From: Bradyrhizobium australiense
GTDB taxonomy: Bacteria; Pseudomonadota; Alphaproteobacteria; Rhizobiales; Xanthobacteraceae
NCBI RefSeq assembly: GCF_013114825.1
Contig: NZ_JAAVLX010000012.1
Location: 124,001 to 188,000, forward strand
DNA: 64,000 nucleotides
Direction of reading: 5' to 3'
Program-made: the position numbers and the translations under genes
Part shown: positions 1 to 8,613 of the stretch, one piece after another
How the letters are laid out: each line of letters begins with the position of its first letter
How positions within the stretch are numbered: position 1 is the stretch's first letter
The notes under the pieces: model-generated
What the model saw: the letters and a program-made list of their open reading frames with translations, nothing else
What the model was told of the DNA's origin: nothing
Databases searched by the model: none

Positions 1-2
1 TC

Positions 3-503
3 GCCGTGACGAACTTTATATGGAATCCGATTGGCGGCGCCGTCTCTGACCGAATCGGCCGCAAGCCGGTTCTGCTAGCAATTGCCGGCCTTGCGTTAGT
101 GACCGCCTATCCGGCATTGCACTGGCTGGTAAGCTCCCCTACTTTCGGCAAGATGCTCGTGGTGGCTATGATGTTCTCGTTCTACTTCGGCATCTATAGC
201 GGCACTATGCTGGGCGCTCTTGTCGAGATCGTGCCGAAGCATGTGCGCACAACCTGCTTCTCCCTGGCCTTCGCACTCGCGGCCGCCTTGTTCGGCACCT
301 TTACGCCACTGGCCTCGACTTGGCTGATCGACCGGACCGATGATAAGGCTTCACCCGGCTTTTGGCTGATGTTCGCAGCCGTGCTCGGCATCATCGCGGC
401 ACTCACCGTCTATCCCGGGACCGCCAAGCCGTCGAGAGTTGCGAAGCCGTCGCGGCCTGAGCGGCCCAACAGCGTTTTAGGCGTGCAAGCCGCACCGCAC
501 TAG
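3..503 (+). CDS. MFS transporter, C-terminal part (cut by window edge)
   Basis: Reading frame open from the window edge to a TAG at 501-503; the true start lies upstream. The visible 166 residues are the end of a 12-helix major facilitator. They begin in the loop signature GGAVSDRIGRKP (G-X-X-SDRIGRKP type), continue with hydrophobic helices, and finish in a short polar tail rich in Pro, Arg and Ser. The loop form resembles the metabolite:H+ symporter branch (citrate, ketoglutarate or proline/betaine carriers), an inner-membrane uptake system. The substrate cannot be told from this fragment. It is followed by a hairpin at 576-602 and is convergent with the M16 gene pair. Confidence 0.85.
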   Translation, partial: AVTNFIWNPIGGAVSDRIGRKPVLLAIAGLALVTAYPALHWLVSSPTFGKMLVVAMMFSFYFGIYSGTMLGALVEIVPKHVRTTCFSLAFALAAALFGTFTPLASTWLIDRTDDKASPGFWLMFAAVLGIIAALTVYPGTAKPSRVAKPSRPERPNSVLGVQAAPH

Positions 504-575
504 CCGGCGGTCCGAACCGCTGAGCGGGCGAAGCGTCGAGCTTCTGTGACATCGCGTGCTCCTTGTCTTCGGTGC

Positions 576-602
576 CCCTGCCAGCATTCGTTGCTGGCAG
601 GG
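576..602 (+). terminator. Hairpin after MFS gene, likely terminator
   Basis: A perfect 10-bp inverted repeat (CCCTGCCAGC / GCTGGCAGGG) with a 7-nt loop lies 75 bp after the transporter stop codon. There is no U-run behind it, so it may be Rho-assisted or simply a structured 3' end. Confidence 0.45.
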
Positions 603-806
603 CGGGAGTACGGCCGGACTACTTCATTAACGAAAGGTGCCGCTCGACGACGAGATTAAAATAGCTGTATTCGATCTAGTTCTTACACATGATCAGTTGT
701 GATTTCCGGCACCACCAGAATGATCACAGCGTAGTCATCGCCGTTGTGATGGGCGCTCCCGCTATGGTCGCTTGATCCAGAGCCGAAATGAGAAACACTT
801 CATGCT

Positions 807-983
807 CTATGACATCGAAGTGTACCCTAACTGCGCCGTGTTCAGGTGAGAGGGCTTAAGATCATGGAGCTTCTTTTTCAGCTCGGCCAACTCTCTCAAC
901 CTCGCCTGCTTATTGAAGAGCCACATGGCCATGCCAATAATGCCGAGCACAGTGGTTGCGATGGCAGCTGAACTGGCAAACAT
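807..983 (-). CDS. Possible 58-aa small membrane protein
   Basis: A 58-codon frame (ATG at 981-983, TAG at 807-809). Residues about 5-23 form one hydrophobic helix ending in MAMWLF, followed by a charged, heptad-like stretch (residues 24-43, Lys/Glu/Leu rich) that could form a short coiled coil. Such one-helix proteins with a cytoplasmic coil are common in bacteria. A purine-rich GAGGAG lies about 17 nt before the ATG, farther than ideal. I do not recognise the family. It is the only convincing frame in the 1-kb gap between the transporter and the M16 genes, and it could still be chance. Confidence 0.35.
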   Translation of the reverse strand: MFASSAAIATTVLGIIGMAMWLFNKQARLRELAELKKKLHDLKPSHLNTAQLGYTSMS

Positions 984-1540
984 ATTCGTAGCGGGCGCTC
1001 CTCTTCGCTTCCCGTTCAGGCGACGATGACAAAATGCCCGATCATACCACTCCAGCAGTTTAGCAGAGCGGCCAAACAGCTCCCGAATAAGGACATTGAC
1101 CGGTTTCTGCGAAAAGTTGGGCTAAACATCTTTTTAGCTTCACTAGCCGCAACGGCGCGACGGGGGGAGCGGGATTGGAGTGCGCGGCCAGATGGATCGA
1201 ACCAACGAAGATCCCTCTTAGGGCGCCATGGCAGCTGCCCAATCGTCACCGAAACTTGAATAGCTCGCCATAGCGGCCGTGTCGCTAGCTCCATTCGATG
1301 TCGCGGGCGCGGTTCGCCGGTGACCCGGGAGGGCCGCATTCGATGCGACCGTCAGCGGCAGTCTCGACCTTGGTGTTCGACCCGTGGCGGCGTGGCAACA
1401 GCATTCAGCAGGAGCGACCGCAGTGACGGACTTTCGTGAGGCCGCCCCTTGATGTAGGCCCAGGTCGGGCGTCGGCAAATAACGGCTGTAGGACAGCTTG
1501 TCCTTAGCGCGTACCGAAAGTCACCTCACGAACACAAAGC
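984..1540. other. Intergenic region, no gene seen
   Basis: Several short overlapping frames exist on both strands, but none has a recognisable motif, a good ribosome-binding site or a consistent codon pattern. I see no promoter motif or repeat that I can name. Confidence 0.5.
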
Positions 1541-2968
1541 TTAATTGGGTGTTGCCGGCGTTGCGGCTGATGGCGCGGCGCCTGGCTGTACCGCCGGTGG
1601 CGGCGGCGTTGCGGCCGATGGCGCGGTGGCCGGCTGGGCGACGACCTCTGGAGAGCGGCCGACGATGACGGTGAGCAGGCCCTGGCCCCACAGCCGCTGC
1701 GCGACCTTCTTGGCGTCCTCCAGCGTCACCGCATCGACGAGGGCGTTGCGCTTTTCAATATAGTCGATCGGCAGCTTGTCGAGCTGGTATTGCAGCAGCG
1801 CCCGCGCCAGGTTTGACGACGTATCGAGCGCCAGCATCTGCGAGCCCTTCAGGTACGCCTTGGCATCATCGAGCTCCTGCTGGGTCGGACCTTCTTCGGA
1901 CATGCGGCGGACTTGCTTCTCGACCTCCTCCACGGTCTCGCCGGCGCGATCGGCGCGAGTACCGGTATTGCCGACAAACACGGCGGAATGATCCATCCAG
2001 AGCAGCGTCTCATGGACGGAATAGGCAAGCCCGCGCTTCTGGCGGACTTCGCGGAACAGCCGCGATGACAGACCGCCGCCGAGGATGTGGTTGACGACAT
2101 AGGCGGCCATGAAATCCGGCTCGCTGCGGCGGACGCCGGGACCGCCGAAGGTCACGACCGTCTGCGGCACGTCCAGCGGAACGACAATGAGCTGCGGCGG
2201 CTTTGCCGCGACCACATCGGCTACCTGTGTCAACTCCGCCTTGGCCGGCAGGCTGCCAAAGGTCTTGTCGAGCAATTTGCCGAGGACCTCCGGATCGACA
2301 TCGCCGACGACGGCGATCTTGAGCGTGTCCTTCGCGATCACTCGGCGGACATAGTCCTTGAGATCGGCTATGTCGATTTTCGGCACGCTGTCCAGCGTAC
2401 CATGAGATTGCCGCCCGTAAGGATGGCCGTCGAAGGCGACCTCGAGGAACTTGCGATTGGCGAGCGAGCTCGGGTCCGTGGACTCGCGCTGCAATCTCGA
2501 GAGCACGTGCGCGCGGATCCGCTCGACGTCCGGCCCGTCGAAATGCGGCGAGGTCAGCGCCATCCGCAGCAGGTCGAAGGCATCGTCCTTGTTGTCCTTG
2601 AGTATGCGCAAGGAGCCGCCGAACTGGTCGCGGGTCGAATGAAAGCTGAGCTCGATGGCGCGGCGGTCAAGCCGCTCGTGAAAGGTCTTGGAATCGAGGT
2701 CGCCAGAGCCCTCGTCGAGCAGGCCGGCGACCAGGTGACCGACGCCGGGCTTGTCGGCGGGGTCCTGGGTGGCGCCGCCGCCGAAGGCATACTCCATCGC
2801 GATCAGCGGGACCGTGGCGTCCTGCACGAACCAAGCTTCGATGCCGCCGGGCGAGACTAGGCGCTGGATCTTGATTGTGGCCTGCGACGGCCGCGAAGCG
2901 AGCATCGTCGTCAGCGCGAGCGCACTGCCGCCGATCAGAACCGAACGCCGTTTCAGAAAATAGGTCAC
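1541..2968 (-). CDS. M16 family peptidase-like protein lacking the zinc motif
   Basis: 475 aa. The frame can be opened further upstream, but GTG at 2966-2968 has GAGGAG nine bases before it and starts a Tat-like signal (FLKRRSVLIGGSA, then a hydrophobic stretch to about residue 30), so export to the periplasm is likely. The protein has the two-lobe insulinase/processing-peptidase fold; the second lobe shows GGGLSSRLFREVRQKRGLAYSV at about residues 310-330 in longer form. Where active M16 enzymes have HXXEH, this one reads VAGLLDEG, so it cannot bind zinc there. The start overlaps the stop of the upstream active paralogue by 4 nt (GTGA), so the two are translationally coupled. M16 pairs with one active and one inactive subunit (as in mitochondrial processing peptidase and bacterial PqqF-like pairs) usually act as heterodimers. 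Confidence 0.9.
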   Translation of the reverse strand: MTYFLKRRSVLIGGSALALTTMLASRPSQATIKIQRLVSPGGIEAWFVQDATVPLIAMEYAFGGGATQDPADKPGVGHLVAGLLDEGSGDLDSKTFHERLDRRAIELSFHSTRDQFGGSLRILKDNKDDAFDLLRMALTSPHFDGPDVERIRAHVLSRLQRESTDPSSLANRKFLEVAFDGHPYGRQSHGTLDSVPKIDIADLKDYVRRVIAKDTLKIAVVGDVDPEVLGKLLDKTFGSLPAKAELTQVADVVAAKPPQLIVVPLDVPQTVVTFGGPGVRRSEPDFMAAYVVNHILGGGLSSRLFREVRQKRGLAYSVHETLLWMDHSAVFVGNTGTRADRAGETVEEVEKQVRRMSEEGPTQQELDDAKAYLKGSQMLALDTSSNLARALLQYQLDKLPIDYIEKRNALVDAVTLEDAKKVAQRLWGQGLLTVIVGRSPEVVAQPATAPSAATPPPPAVQPGAAPSAATPATPN

Positions 2969-4443
2969 GAGCGCTTCTCCTCGCTTTTGGGCGCAACATC
3001 CTTGATCAAGTAACCGGTCACCGAACGTTTCTTGTCGAGCCATTTCTGCGCGGCCCCGCGCACCTGCTCGGCGGTGACGGCGCGGATGCGATCCGGCCAG
3101 CTCCGGACGTCGTCGATGCTGAGCCCTGTGGTGAGCGCGCCGCCATACCGGACCGCAAGCATTACCTGATTGTCCTGGGAGTAGATCGCCCTTGCGATCA
3201 GCTGGGTCTTGACGCGTTCAAGGTCCTCGGCGCGCGCGGGGTTTTGCGCGAGATCGGCGATCACCTTGCCGATGGCGTCCTCGAGCTGGGAGAACTCGAC
3301 GCCGGGCTTCGGCGTGGCCCAAATCATGAATTGCGAAGAATCGAGCGAGGTGCCCTGGTAGCTCGCGCCGGTGCTGATGGCTAGCTGCTTGTCGATCGCC
3401 AGCGAACGATAGAGATAGGAGTTGGCACCGCCGCCCATCAATTGCGCGAGCACGTCCAGCGCAGGACTCTTGCCGGCGGCCGCAGTTGAAGCCGACGGCA
3501 CGAGATAATAGCGGTGCAGAGTCGGCTGCTCGACGCGCGGATCGGACAATGTCACCGTGCGCGGGGCCGCCGCCGTCGGCTCCTGTGGCCGCAGGCGTTT
3601 TGCAGGGATCGAAGGCTGTGCGGGAATGTCGCCAAAATTCTTCTCCACCATCGGGCGGATTTCATTGGGATCGACGTCGCCGGCGATGATCAGGATCGCG
3701 TTATTCGGAGCGTAGAAGCGCTTATAGAAGGCGAGCGCGTCCTCGCGGTCGAGCTTCTCGAGCTCCTGGCGCCAGCCGATAATGGGGCGGCCGTAGGGGT
3801 GGTTGAGGTAAAGCGCCGCCATCATCTGCTCGGTGAGCCGCGCATCGGGATTGTTGGCGACGCGCATGTTGAATTCTTCGAGCACAACATCGCGCTCGGA
3901 CAGCACGTTCTCATCTTGGAGAACGAGACCGGTCATCCGGTCGGCCTCGAATTCCATTATCTTACAGAGTTGCTCGCGCGGCACGCGCTGGAAATAGCTA
4001 GTGTAGTCGGTCGAGGTGAAGGCGTTCTCGTCGCCGCCAACGCGCAGCAAGGTCTGGGAGAAGGCACCCGCCGGATGATTGGCCGTGCCCTCGAACATTA
4101 GGTGTTCGAGGAAATGCGCAAGCCCCGACTTGCCCGGCGTTTCGTCGGCGGAACCGACCTTATACCAGATCATCTGCGTCACGACGGGCGTGCGGTGATC
4201 GGGGATCACTACCACCTGCAGGCCGTTCGCAAGCGTGAAGCTTGCAGGTCGCTCCGAAGCGACTGAGATCTGGGCAAGGACGCTCCTGCTTTCAGGAACG
4301 TCTCGGAGGCTGGGATTGCTGCTATTATCCTTTTTGTATTCGACTTTGTGTTCGACCGCCAGCGCGGTGGGCGTCATCAAGGCCATTGCAATAGTTGCCG
4401 TGCCTCCTAGCACCTTGGTTGTCACCGAACTCCAATTCTTCAT
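2965..4443 (-). CDS. M16 zinc metallopeptidase (catalytic subunit)
   Basis: 492 aa from ATG 4441-4443. The frame is open 80 codons further, but this ATG begins a classical signal peptide (MKNWSSVTTK, then a hydrophobic run ending TALA). The inverted zinc motif HFLEHLMFEGT (HXXEH) lies near residue 110, with the downstream ENAFTSTDYTSYF block and the distal Glu of the family about 75 residues later, so it should be an active peptidase in the periplasm. The C-terminal half has the usual second lobe (GGGANSYLYRSL). Its stop overlaps the start of the zinc-less paralogue. Role unknown; bacterial members degrade short peptides or process precursors. A leftward two-gene operon is inferred. Confidence 0.92.
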   Translation of the reverse strand: MKNWSSVTTKVLGGTATIAMALMTPTALAVEHKVEYKKDNSSNPSLRDVPESRSVLAQISVASERPASFTLANGLQVVVIPDHRTPVVTQMIWYKVGSADETPGKSGLAHFLEHLMFEGTANHPAGAFSQTLLRVGGDENAFTSTDYTSYFQRVPREQLCKIMEFEADRMTGLVLQDENVLSERDVVLEEFNMRVANNPDARLTEQMMAALYLNHPYGRPIIGWRQELEKLDREDALAFYKRFYAPNNAILIIAGDVDPNEIRPMVEKNFGDIPAQPSIPAKRLRPQEPTAAAPRTVTLSDPRVEQPTLHRYYLVPSASTAAAGKSPALDVLAQLMGGGANSYLYRSLAIDKQLAISTGASYQGTSLDSSQFMIWATPKPGVEFSQLEDAIGKVIADLAQNPARAEDLERVKTQLIARAIYSQDNQVMLAVRYGGALTTGLSIDDVRSWPDRIRAVTAEQVRGAAQKWLDKKRSVTGYLIKDVAPKSEEKRS

Positions 4444-5218
4444 GGCATCGCCTTTGGTCGCATCGAGATCCACATTCTGCAGCGCACGATTCTGACAAAG
4501 CGAGAGCCGCACGCCGTTGGCAAACAAGGGAGCAAAAGCCGGGCCAATCGCCTGATGCTTCCGCGCACGGGCAGCTGGATGCAAAACGAAGCGCCGCGCG
4601 TTCTTTCTCTCCGAAAGCCAAAGCCGCACTTGTTCAATATCCGCCAACATGTTGCGAACACGATGTTGCACACGAAAACCCACGACAACTCGCCGCCTCG
4701 CGCTGGCCTAAATCCTGTGACGCGACATACCGCATAGAGCCTTGATCTCGCGCCAGAGGCACTGCTCCGCTGTTTCGCGGCCGCGTCGGCGCCCGCCGGG
4801 AAACAACCAACGCTTGTTGCGGCGCCGCCGTACCAGGAGTACCCGGCCGCGCTTCGACGCCTGCCACCAGCACGTCCAAGCGATCATCGTTTCGGGTCGA
4901 TCAATATGCGGAGAAAGCGTTTGCAACCGAGACTATTTCCTAAATAGGCCTCCCGGTTTCAGGGACCGGAGTGACCAAATCCCGAGGACGGCGTCGTCTG
5001 GGTCTATGGCGCCGGCGAACACGGCGCCCATGGACTTCACCGACTTCGGAATCGAAAACCTGATCGAGCTCGTCCGGATGCACAAAGAAGATCCGACTTG
5101 GCTAGCGCTGGTCGCCCGACTTATCCAATCAGCCTGCGGCCTACGCCGGATAGCGTACCACCGAATGCTCGAAGTTCATGTTTCTGGCGTCCATGTTTTC
5201 GCTTGAGCTAGTACTAAT
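4444..5218. other. Degenerate intergenic region between fixC and M16 genes
   Basis: This is where fixX would lie in a fixABCX operon, yet no ferredoxin-type cysteine cluster can be read on the minus strand downstream of fixC. It holds a possible Nudix fragment (4708-4926) and other fragments without a recognisable family. It looks like decayed sequence. Confidence 0.5.
4708..4926 (-). pseudogene. Nudix-box fragment, probably decayed
   Basis: A 72-aa frame contains RGRVLLVRRRRNKRWLFPGG followed by a box of the Nudix type (G-x5-E-x7-R-E-I). In the box the two catalytic glutamates that follow the REI are replaced by Ala-Leu, and the protein stops about 15 residues later, about half the length of a Nudix domain. 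A functional Nudix hydrolase needs these glutamates to bind metal, so this is more likely a remnant than a working enzyme. It sits alone between fixC and the M16 genes. Confidence 0.4.
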
Positions 5219-6517
5219 TCAGCGCCAGGCGCGCGGCAAACGGAACCCATCGCCGAAGAGTCCGGTCCATGACCACTCATCGCAAAAGGGTTTTGAGTCC
5301 GACTTCTCCTCCCCCGCCTTTGGCCTGCCACCGGTGCGCGCGAAGTTCAGGATCGCCTTCGAGACGAGCTGCCGATGGGTGAGGAGAAAGTTGTCCGGCT
5401 GGGTGTGCATCAGCGCCGGCATATCCTTTTTTTTTAGATCTTCATACGACTCATTCAGCATCTTCTTGTACAGTGAAACACTATTTGACGTGCTGCGATC
5501 GCCACGCGACTTCAGACGGAAGATCGCTTCCGCGGCAATTCGTCCAGAGATCATCGCAACGTTCAGAGGCCCACGATGGCCGGTATTATTGAGTTCGGCG
5601 GCATCCCCGACCACCACCCAGCCCTTGCCGCAGAGCTGGGGTATGGTGTTGTAGCCTCGTTTCGCGATGAGGTGCGCGGAATATTCCTTGAGCTCTGAGC
5701 CGTTGATTAGCGGCACCACCGACGGATGACGCTTGAAGCGATTGAGTAGCCCGTAAGGCGTTTCGCCCGTTCGCTGGAGATCGGAGACGAGGCAGCCGAC
5801 GCCGAGTGAGATGCACTCCCTATTCGCATAGATGAAACCGATGCCGGTCATACCGCGCGAGATGGAGCCGGCGGCCTCGATCACGACCCCTTCGTCGCGC
5901 TTGAGATTGAAACGGGCTTCGATGGTCTCGCGCGGCAAAAGGAGCATTTCCTTGACCTGCAGCGCAACCTGGTCGGGCGCCGACCGCTCGCGCCAGCCCG
6001 CACGCGTCCCGAGCAAGCCATTGACGCCCTCGGCGAGCACCACTACATCGGCGTGGATTATGCGATCCTGGCGGTCGGTACGCACACCAATGACGCGGCC
6101 GCGGCGGTTCTGCGCCAGCTCTGTAACGGTGGTTTGGTACAAGACGGTGGCGCCGGCCTCCCTCACCTTGCCCGAGAACCATTTGTCGAATAGGGCGCGG
6201 ATAACGATATGCCGGTTCGGTCGCTTGTCGTTGCGGTCGTTGAAGCGGTAGCGCAGCCCGATATGGGAGCGGCTATCCATTAACCAAAAGCGCTGCTCGA
6301 CAAGGCGGCGCTCGAGCGGCGCGTCCTCGCGGAAATCGGGGGTCAGCTGTTCCAGGATGTCCGTATCGAGGATGGCAGCCTGCACGTTCTTTGATCCGGA
6401 ATATTCGCCGCGCTCGAGCTGCAGTACCTTCATGCCACGCTTGGCCATGGTCAGCGCCGCCGCGTTGCCGGCCATTCCGGCGCCAACCACGATGGCATCG
6501 AACCTCTCTTCGATCAA
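5219..6517 (-). CDS. fixC: FixC, FAD/quinone oxidoreductase subunit of the FixABCX complex
   Basis: 432 aa, close to the family length. FixC is the ETF-quinone-oxidoreductase-like subunit of the electron-bifurcating FixABCX complex that supplies reduced ferredoxin or flavodoxin to nitrogenase. The N-terminus has the dinucleotide motif VVGAGMAGNAAA (residues 10-21). The FAD-contact motif VVVGDAAELNN is near residue 300. The C-terminus ends WSWTGLFGDGFRLPRAWR, as in FixC. TTG at 6515-6517 is the start, supported by AAAGGAGAGG just upstream. The segment after GDAAELNN reads GHRGPLNVAM, whereas FixC proteins normally have HREGSNLAM; this change lies in the FAD-binding loop and may damage function. 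The neighbouring fixB is broken and no fixX follows, so this copy may be non-functional. Confidence 0.92.
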   Translation of the reverse strand: MIEERFDAIVVGAGMAGNAAALTMAKRGMKVLQLERGEYSGSKNVQAAILDTDILEQLTPDFREDAPLERRLVEQRFWLMDSRSHIGLRYRFNDRNDKRPNRHIVIRALFDKWFSGKVREAGATVLYQTTVTELAQNRRGRVIGVRTDRQDRIIHADVVVLAEGVNGLLGTRAGWRERSAPDQVALQVKEMLLLPRETIEARFNLKRDEGVVIEAAGSISRGMTGIGFIYANRECISLGVGCLVSDLQRTGETPYGLLNRFKRHPSVVPLINGSELKEYSAHLIAKRGYNTIPQLCGKGWVVVGDAAELNNTGHRGPLNVAMISGRIAAEAIFRLKSRGDRSTSNSVSLYKKMLNESYEDLKKKDMPALMHTQPDNFLLTHRQLVSKAILNFARTGGRPKAGEEKSDSKPFCDEWSWTGLFGDGFRLPRAWR

Positions 6518-6532
6518 GAGCCTCTCCTTTGT

Positions 6533-7012
6533 TTAGTGGCGGATGTCCTCAAAACGTACGCTCACCTGCGACGCGGTCGCGTGAATGCGGTGACCGCCCG
6601 AGGCGACATCACGGCCCAAGATCTTGGCTTGCACAGCAGGAATTCCGGCTTGTGGGTGTTGACAAGATCGGTCAACGCCATGCTGTAGGACTGGTTGCGG
6701 TAATCTGCGAGCATGTTCGGCGACGAGATGGACAAGGTCTCGGCGTAGGACGAATTCGACCGCGGCGCTGCTTGTCGCCTCGCCCTCCGGACCGATCACG
6801 ATCGCCGCGAGATCAAGCTTCCGCTTCTCGGCGAGCTTGCGGCCCGCGCCCATCAGCTTCCAGGAAATTGGATGCACCTGCCCGGGCTCCTGTTCGATGA
6901 AGACCCAGACATGCTTGTCAGCGTTGAAACGCGCAGGCAGCGCCTTCTTGGCGGCGCGCCGTTCCGCGGGCAACGCGGGAGCTCCCATCACATCGCTCAT
7001 TCGCCAAGCCAT
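6533..7012 (-). pseudogene. fixB: fixB pseudogene (ETF alpha-like), deleted and frameshifted
   Basis: The N-terminal 80 residues are clearly FixB (VWVFIEQEPGQVHPISWKLM, then GAGRKLAEKRK and GPEGEAT). After that the frame fails: the FixB match ADYRNQSYSMALTDLVNTHK continues in another frame and LGRDVAS returns to the first. Only about 480 bp lie between fixA and fixC where a complete fixB needs about 1.1 kb, so the FAD-binding C-terminal domain is missing. Without the alpha subunit a FixAB flavoprotein cannot form, so any working copy must be elsewhere in the genome. The gap to fixA is 5 bp, so the original operon order fixABC is intact. Confidence 0.88.
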
Positions 7013-7017
7013 TCAGA

Positions 7018-7860
7018 TCAGGCATCGCGGGCTAGCGCCGCAAGGTCGGTTTCAAGCTTGGGCTGGTGCTTGAAGATGGCATCGATCAATGCTTGCGCCG
7101 GCTGCTCGCCGGCCTCTACCAGCACCGCCTTCTCAGCGCGCGCGGATGGCGCGAAGACACGCTTGACGACGGTCGGCGAGCCCTTAAGACCGCATTTGGA
7201 GATGTCCTCGACGCCGGCCTCCTGCGCACTCCATTTCACGATCGGCGCCCGGGCGGCGCGCAATGCGTCGGCCATGGCGCCGCGGCGAATCTGGTTGGTT
7301 GCTTCCAGCATGGTAATGAGACACGGCAGCCTGGTGCGGAGCACCTGGACGCCACCTTCGGAGCGCCGTTCCGTTTCAATTGTGCGTGCGGTGAGATCCA
7401 GGGCTCTGATCTTTGCGACATAGGTAAGCTGCAGAACACCGAGCCGCTTCGCGACGCCAGGACCAACCTGCGCGGTGTCGCCGTCGATGGTCTGCTTACC
7501 GGTGAAGATGAGGTCCGGCGGGCCATATTCCTTGCCGATTTTGCGGATGGCGGTCGCCAGCGCGTAAGTCGTTGCCAGCGTATCGGCGCCCGCAAAGCAG
7601 CGGTCGGTGAGCAGTACGGCGCGATCGGCGCCAAAGGTCAGCGCTTTGCGTAACGAGTCCTCGGCTGATGGCGGCCCCATTGTAAGGACGGTGATCTCGC
7701 CGCCGAACTTATCGCGCAGCTCCAACGCGGCCTCGAGCGCGAAGAGGTCGTATGGATTAATGATGGTCGGCACGCCCTGACGCATGATCGTGTTGGTCAC
7801 GGGGTGCACGCGGATCTGCGCGGAGTCGGGAACCTGCTTGATGCAGACGACGTTGTGCAT
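7018..7860 (-). CDS. fixA: FixA, electron-transfer flavoprotein beta-like subunit
   Basis: 280 aa, the normal FixA length. It begins MHNVVCIKQVPDSAQIRVHP and has the ETF-beta segments NPYDLFALEAALEL, LRKALTFGADRAVLL and FTGKQTIDGDTAQVGP. The ATG at 7858-7860 has GGAGAAG in front; the open frame upstream is leader. FixA pairs with FixB to bind FAD in the FixABCX complex, which transfers electrons toward nitrogenase. A -24/-12 promoter lies 40 bp upstream (7899-7914), so expression under NifA and sigma54 is expected. fixA appears intact, while fixB behind it is ruined. In B. japonicum fixA stands near nifA, apart from fixBCX, which would fit a functional fixBCX elsewhere. Confidence 0.94.
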   Translation of the reverse strand: MHNVVCIKQVPDSAQIRVHPVTNTIMRQGVPTIINPYDLFALEAALELRDKFGGEITVLTMGPPSAEDSLRKALTFGADRAVLLTDRCFAGADTLATTYALATAIRKIGKEYGPPDLIFTGKQTIDGDTAQVGPGVAKRLGVLQLTYVAKIRALDLTARTIETERRSEGGVQVLRTRLPCLITMLEATNQIRRGAMADALRAARAPIVKWSAQEAGVEDISKCGLKGSPTVVKRVFAPSARAEKAVLVEAGEQPAQALIDAIFKHQPKLETDLAALARDA

Positions 7861-7898
7861 GTGCTTCTCCAGACGTTGCGACGGCTGACCAAGAGAAC

Positions 7899-7914
7899 AG
7901 CAAGTGTCGTACCA
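7899..7914 (-). promoter_or_regulatory. sigma54 -24/-12 promoter of fixA
   Basis: Minus strand TGGTACGACACTTGCT: GG and GC exactly 10 bases apart, matching the consensus TGGCACG-N4-TTGCW in 14 or more positions. It is about 40 bp before the fixA ATG. I could not find a perfect TGT-N10-ACA NifA site in the next 150 bp; the nearest is CGT-N10-ACA around 8000. Confidence 0.8.
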
Positions 7915-8613
7915 TTGCGCGACTTTCAAAATCAGGCCGCAATACAATGGCTTTTGTGATGCTTGATGTCACTGTAGCCTGACGTTCGCCGACGGAATTG
8001 TGACATTCGTCGTGACTACGACAGCCAGGTTCGCGCGGCGTGATCTGCCGTTAATTGGATCAAGGAGAGCTGCCCAAAGACGAGATGCGCTTTGCTTGAG
8101 TTGATCCATACGCGATCCCGAGTCTCCGCAGCGGCCGCTGCGCTCACGAGAGAGCGTAAGCCCTGAGCCGACTTGCACGGGACTATGCTTCGCATCAGCG
8201 CCGCAATAAGCTTGCGGCGCCTGCGACCGCGAGGCACACGGCGGTCGTTTTCGAACGCTGGCCCCGCACCGCGCAGCGGTCGCTGCATATGACGCCGAGC
8301 GAATTGAACGTGGTCGAATAGCACCCGATGGTCTCGCTGACGCTATCCGGCCGTGAGCTGATGGTCGATGGTGACATCGACAACGGATTCGCGATGACAG
8401 CGTGGCGTTCGCACGAGCGTAGCGGGCATGGGACCGCCGGTAGTCGGGCGGCTGCTCTCGATCATGACAGAGACAGCGCTGACGCGGGGGTCGCATCCGA
8501 TCGTGATCGGGTCGAAGTCCGCGCCAAACCATCAAGCCTCTATTTGTTCCTCCAGCTATTCGCCTTAAGCGCAGATAGTCACGGCCCCGACACACCAAAG
8601 TCCAACACTGCCG
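7915..8613. other. nifA-fixA intergenic region
   Basis: About 700 bp with no credible gene. It contains a perfect 16-bp palindrome, CGCAGCGGCCGCTGCG, at 8127-8142, without a U-run. The 209-codon minus-strand frame across it has no recognisable motif, runs through the palindrome and is Arg/Ser rich; I regard it as spurious. Confidence 0.5.

Noticed and set aside
2087..2860. Long plus-strand frame (257 codons) opposite the M16-like gene
   Set aside because: It is the antisense shadow of a high-GC gene; the minus-strand protein has clear family motifs and a coupled start.
4900..5218. fixX downstream of the first fixC
   Set aside because: No Cys cluster or FixX landmark could be read in any minus-strand frame there.
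7960..8100. NifA site for fixA
   Set aside because: I searched for TGT-N10-ACA and found only one-mismatch forms, so I list the -24/-12 promoter without an activator site.
8127..8142. 16-bp palindrome as nifA terminator
   Set aside because: It lies some 470 bp after the nifA stop with no loop or T-run; it may be chance in GC-rich DNA.
7969..8598. 209-codon minus-strand frame between nifA and fixA
   Set aside because: No motif, Arg/Ser-rich composition, passes through a perfect palindrome, no RBS.
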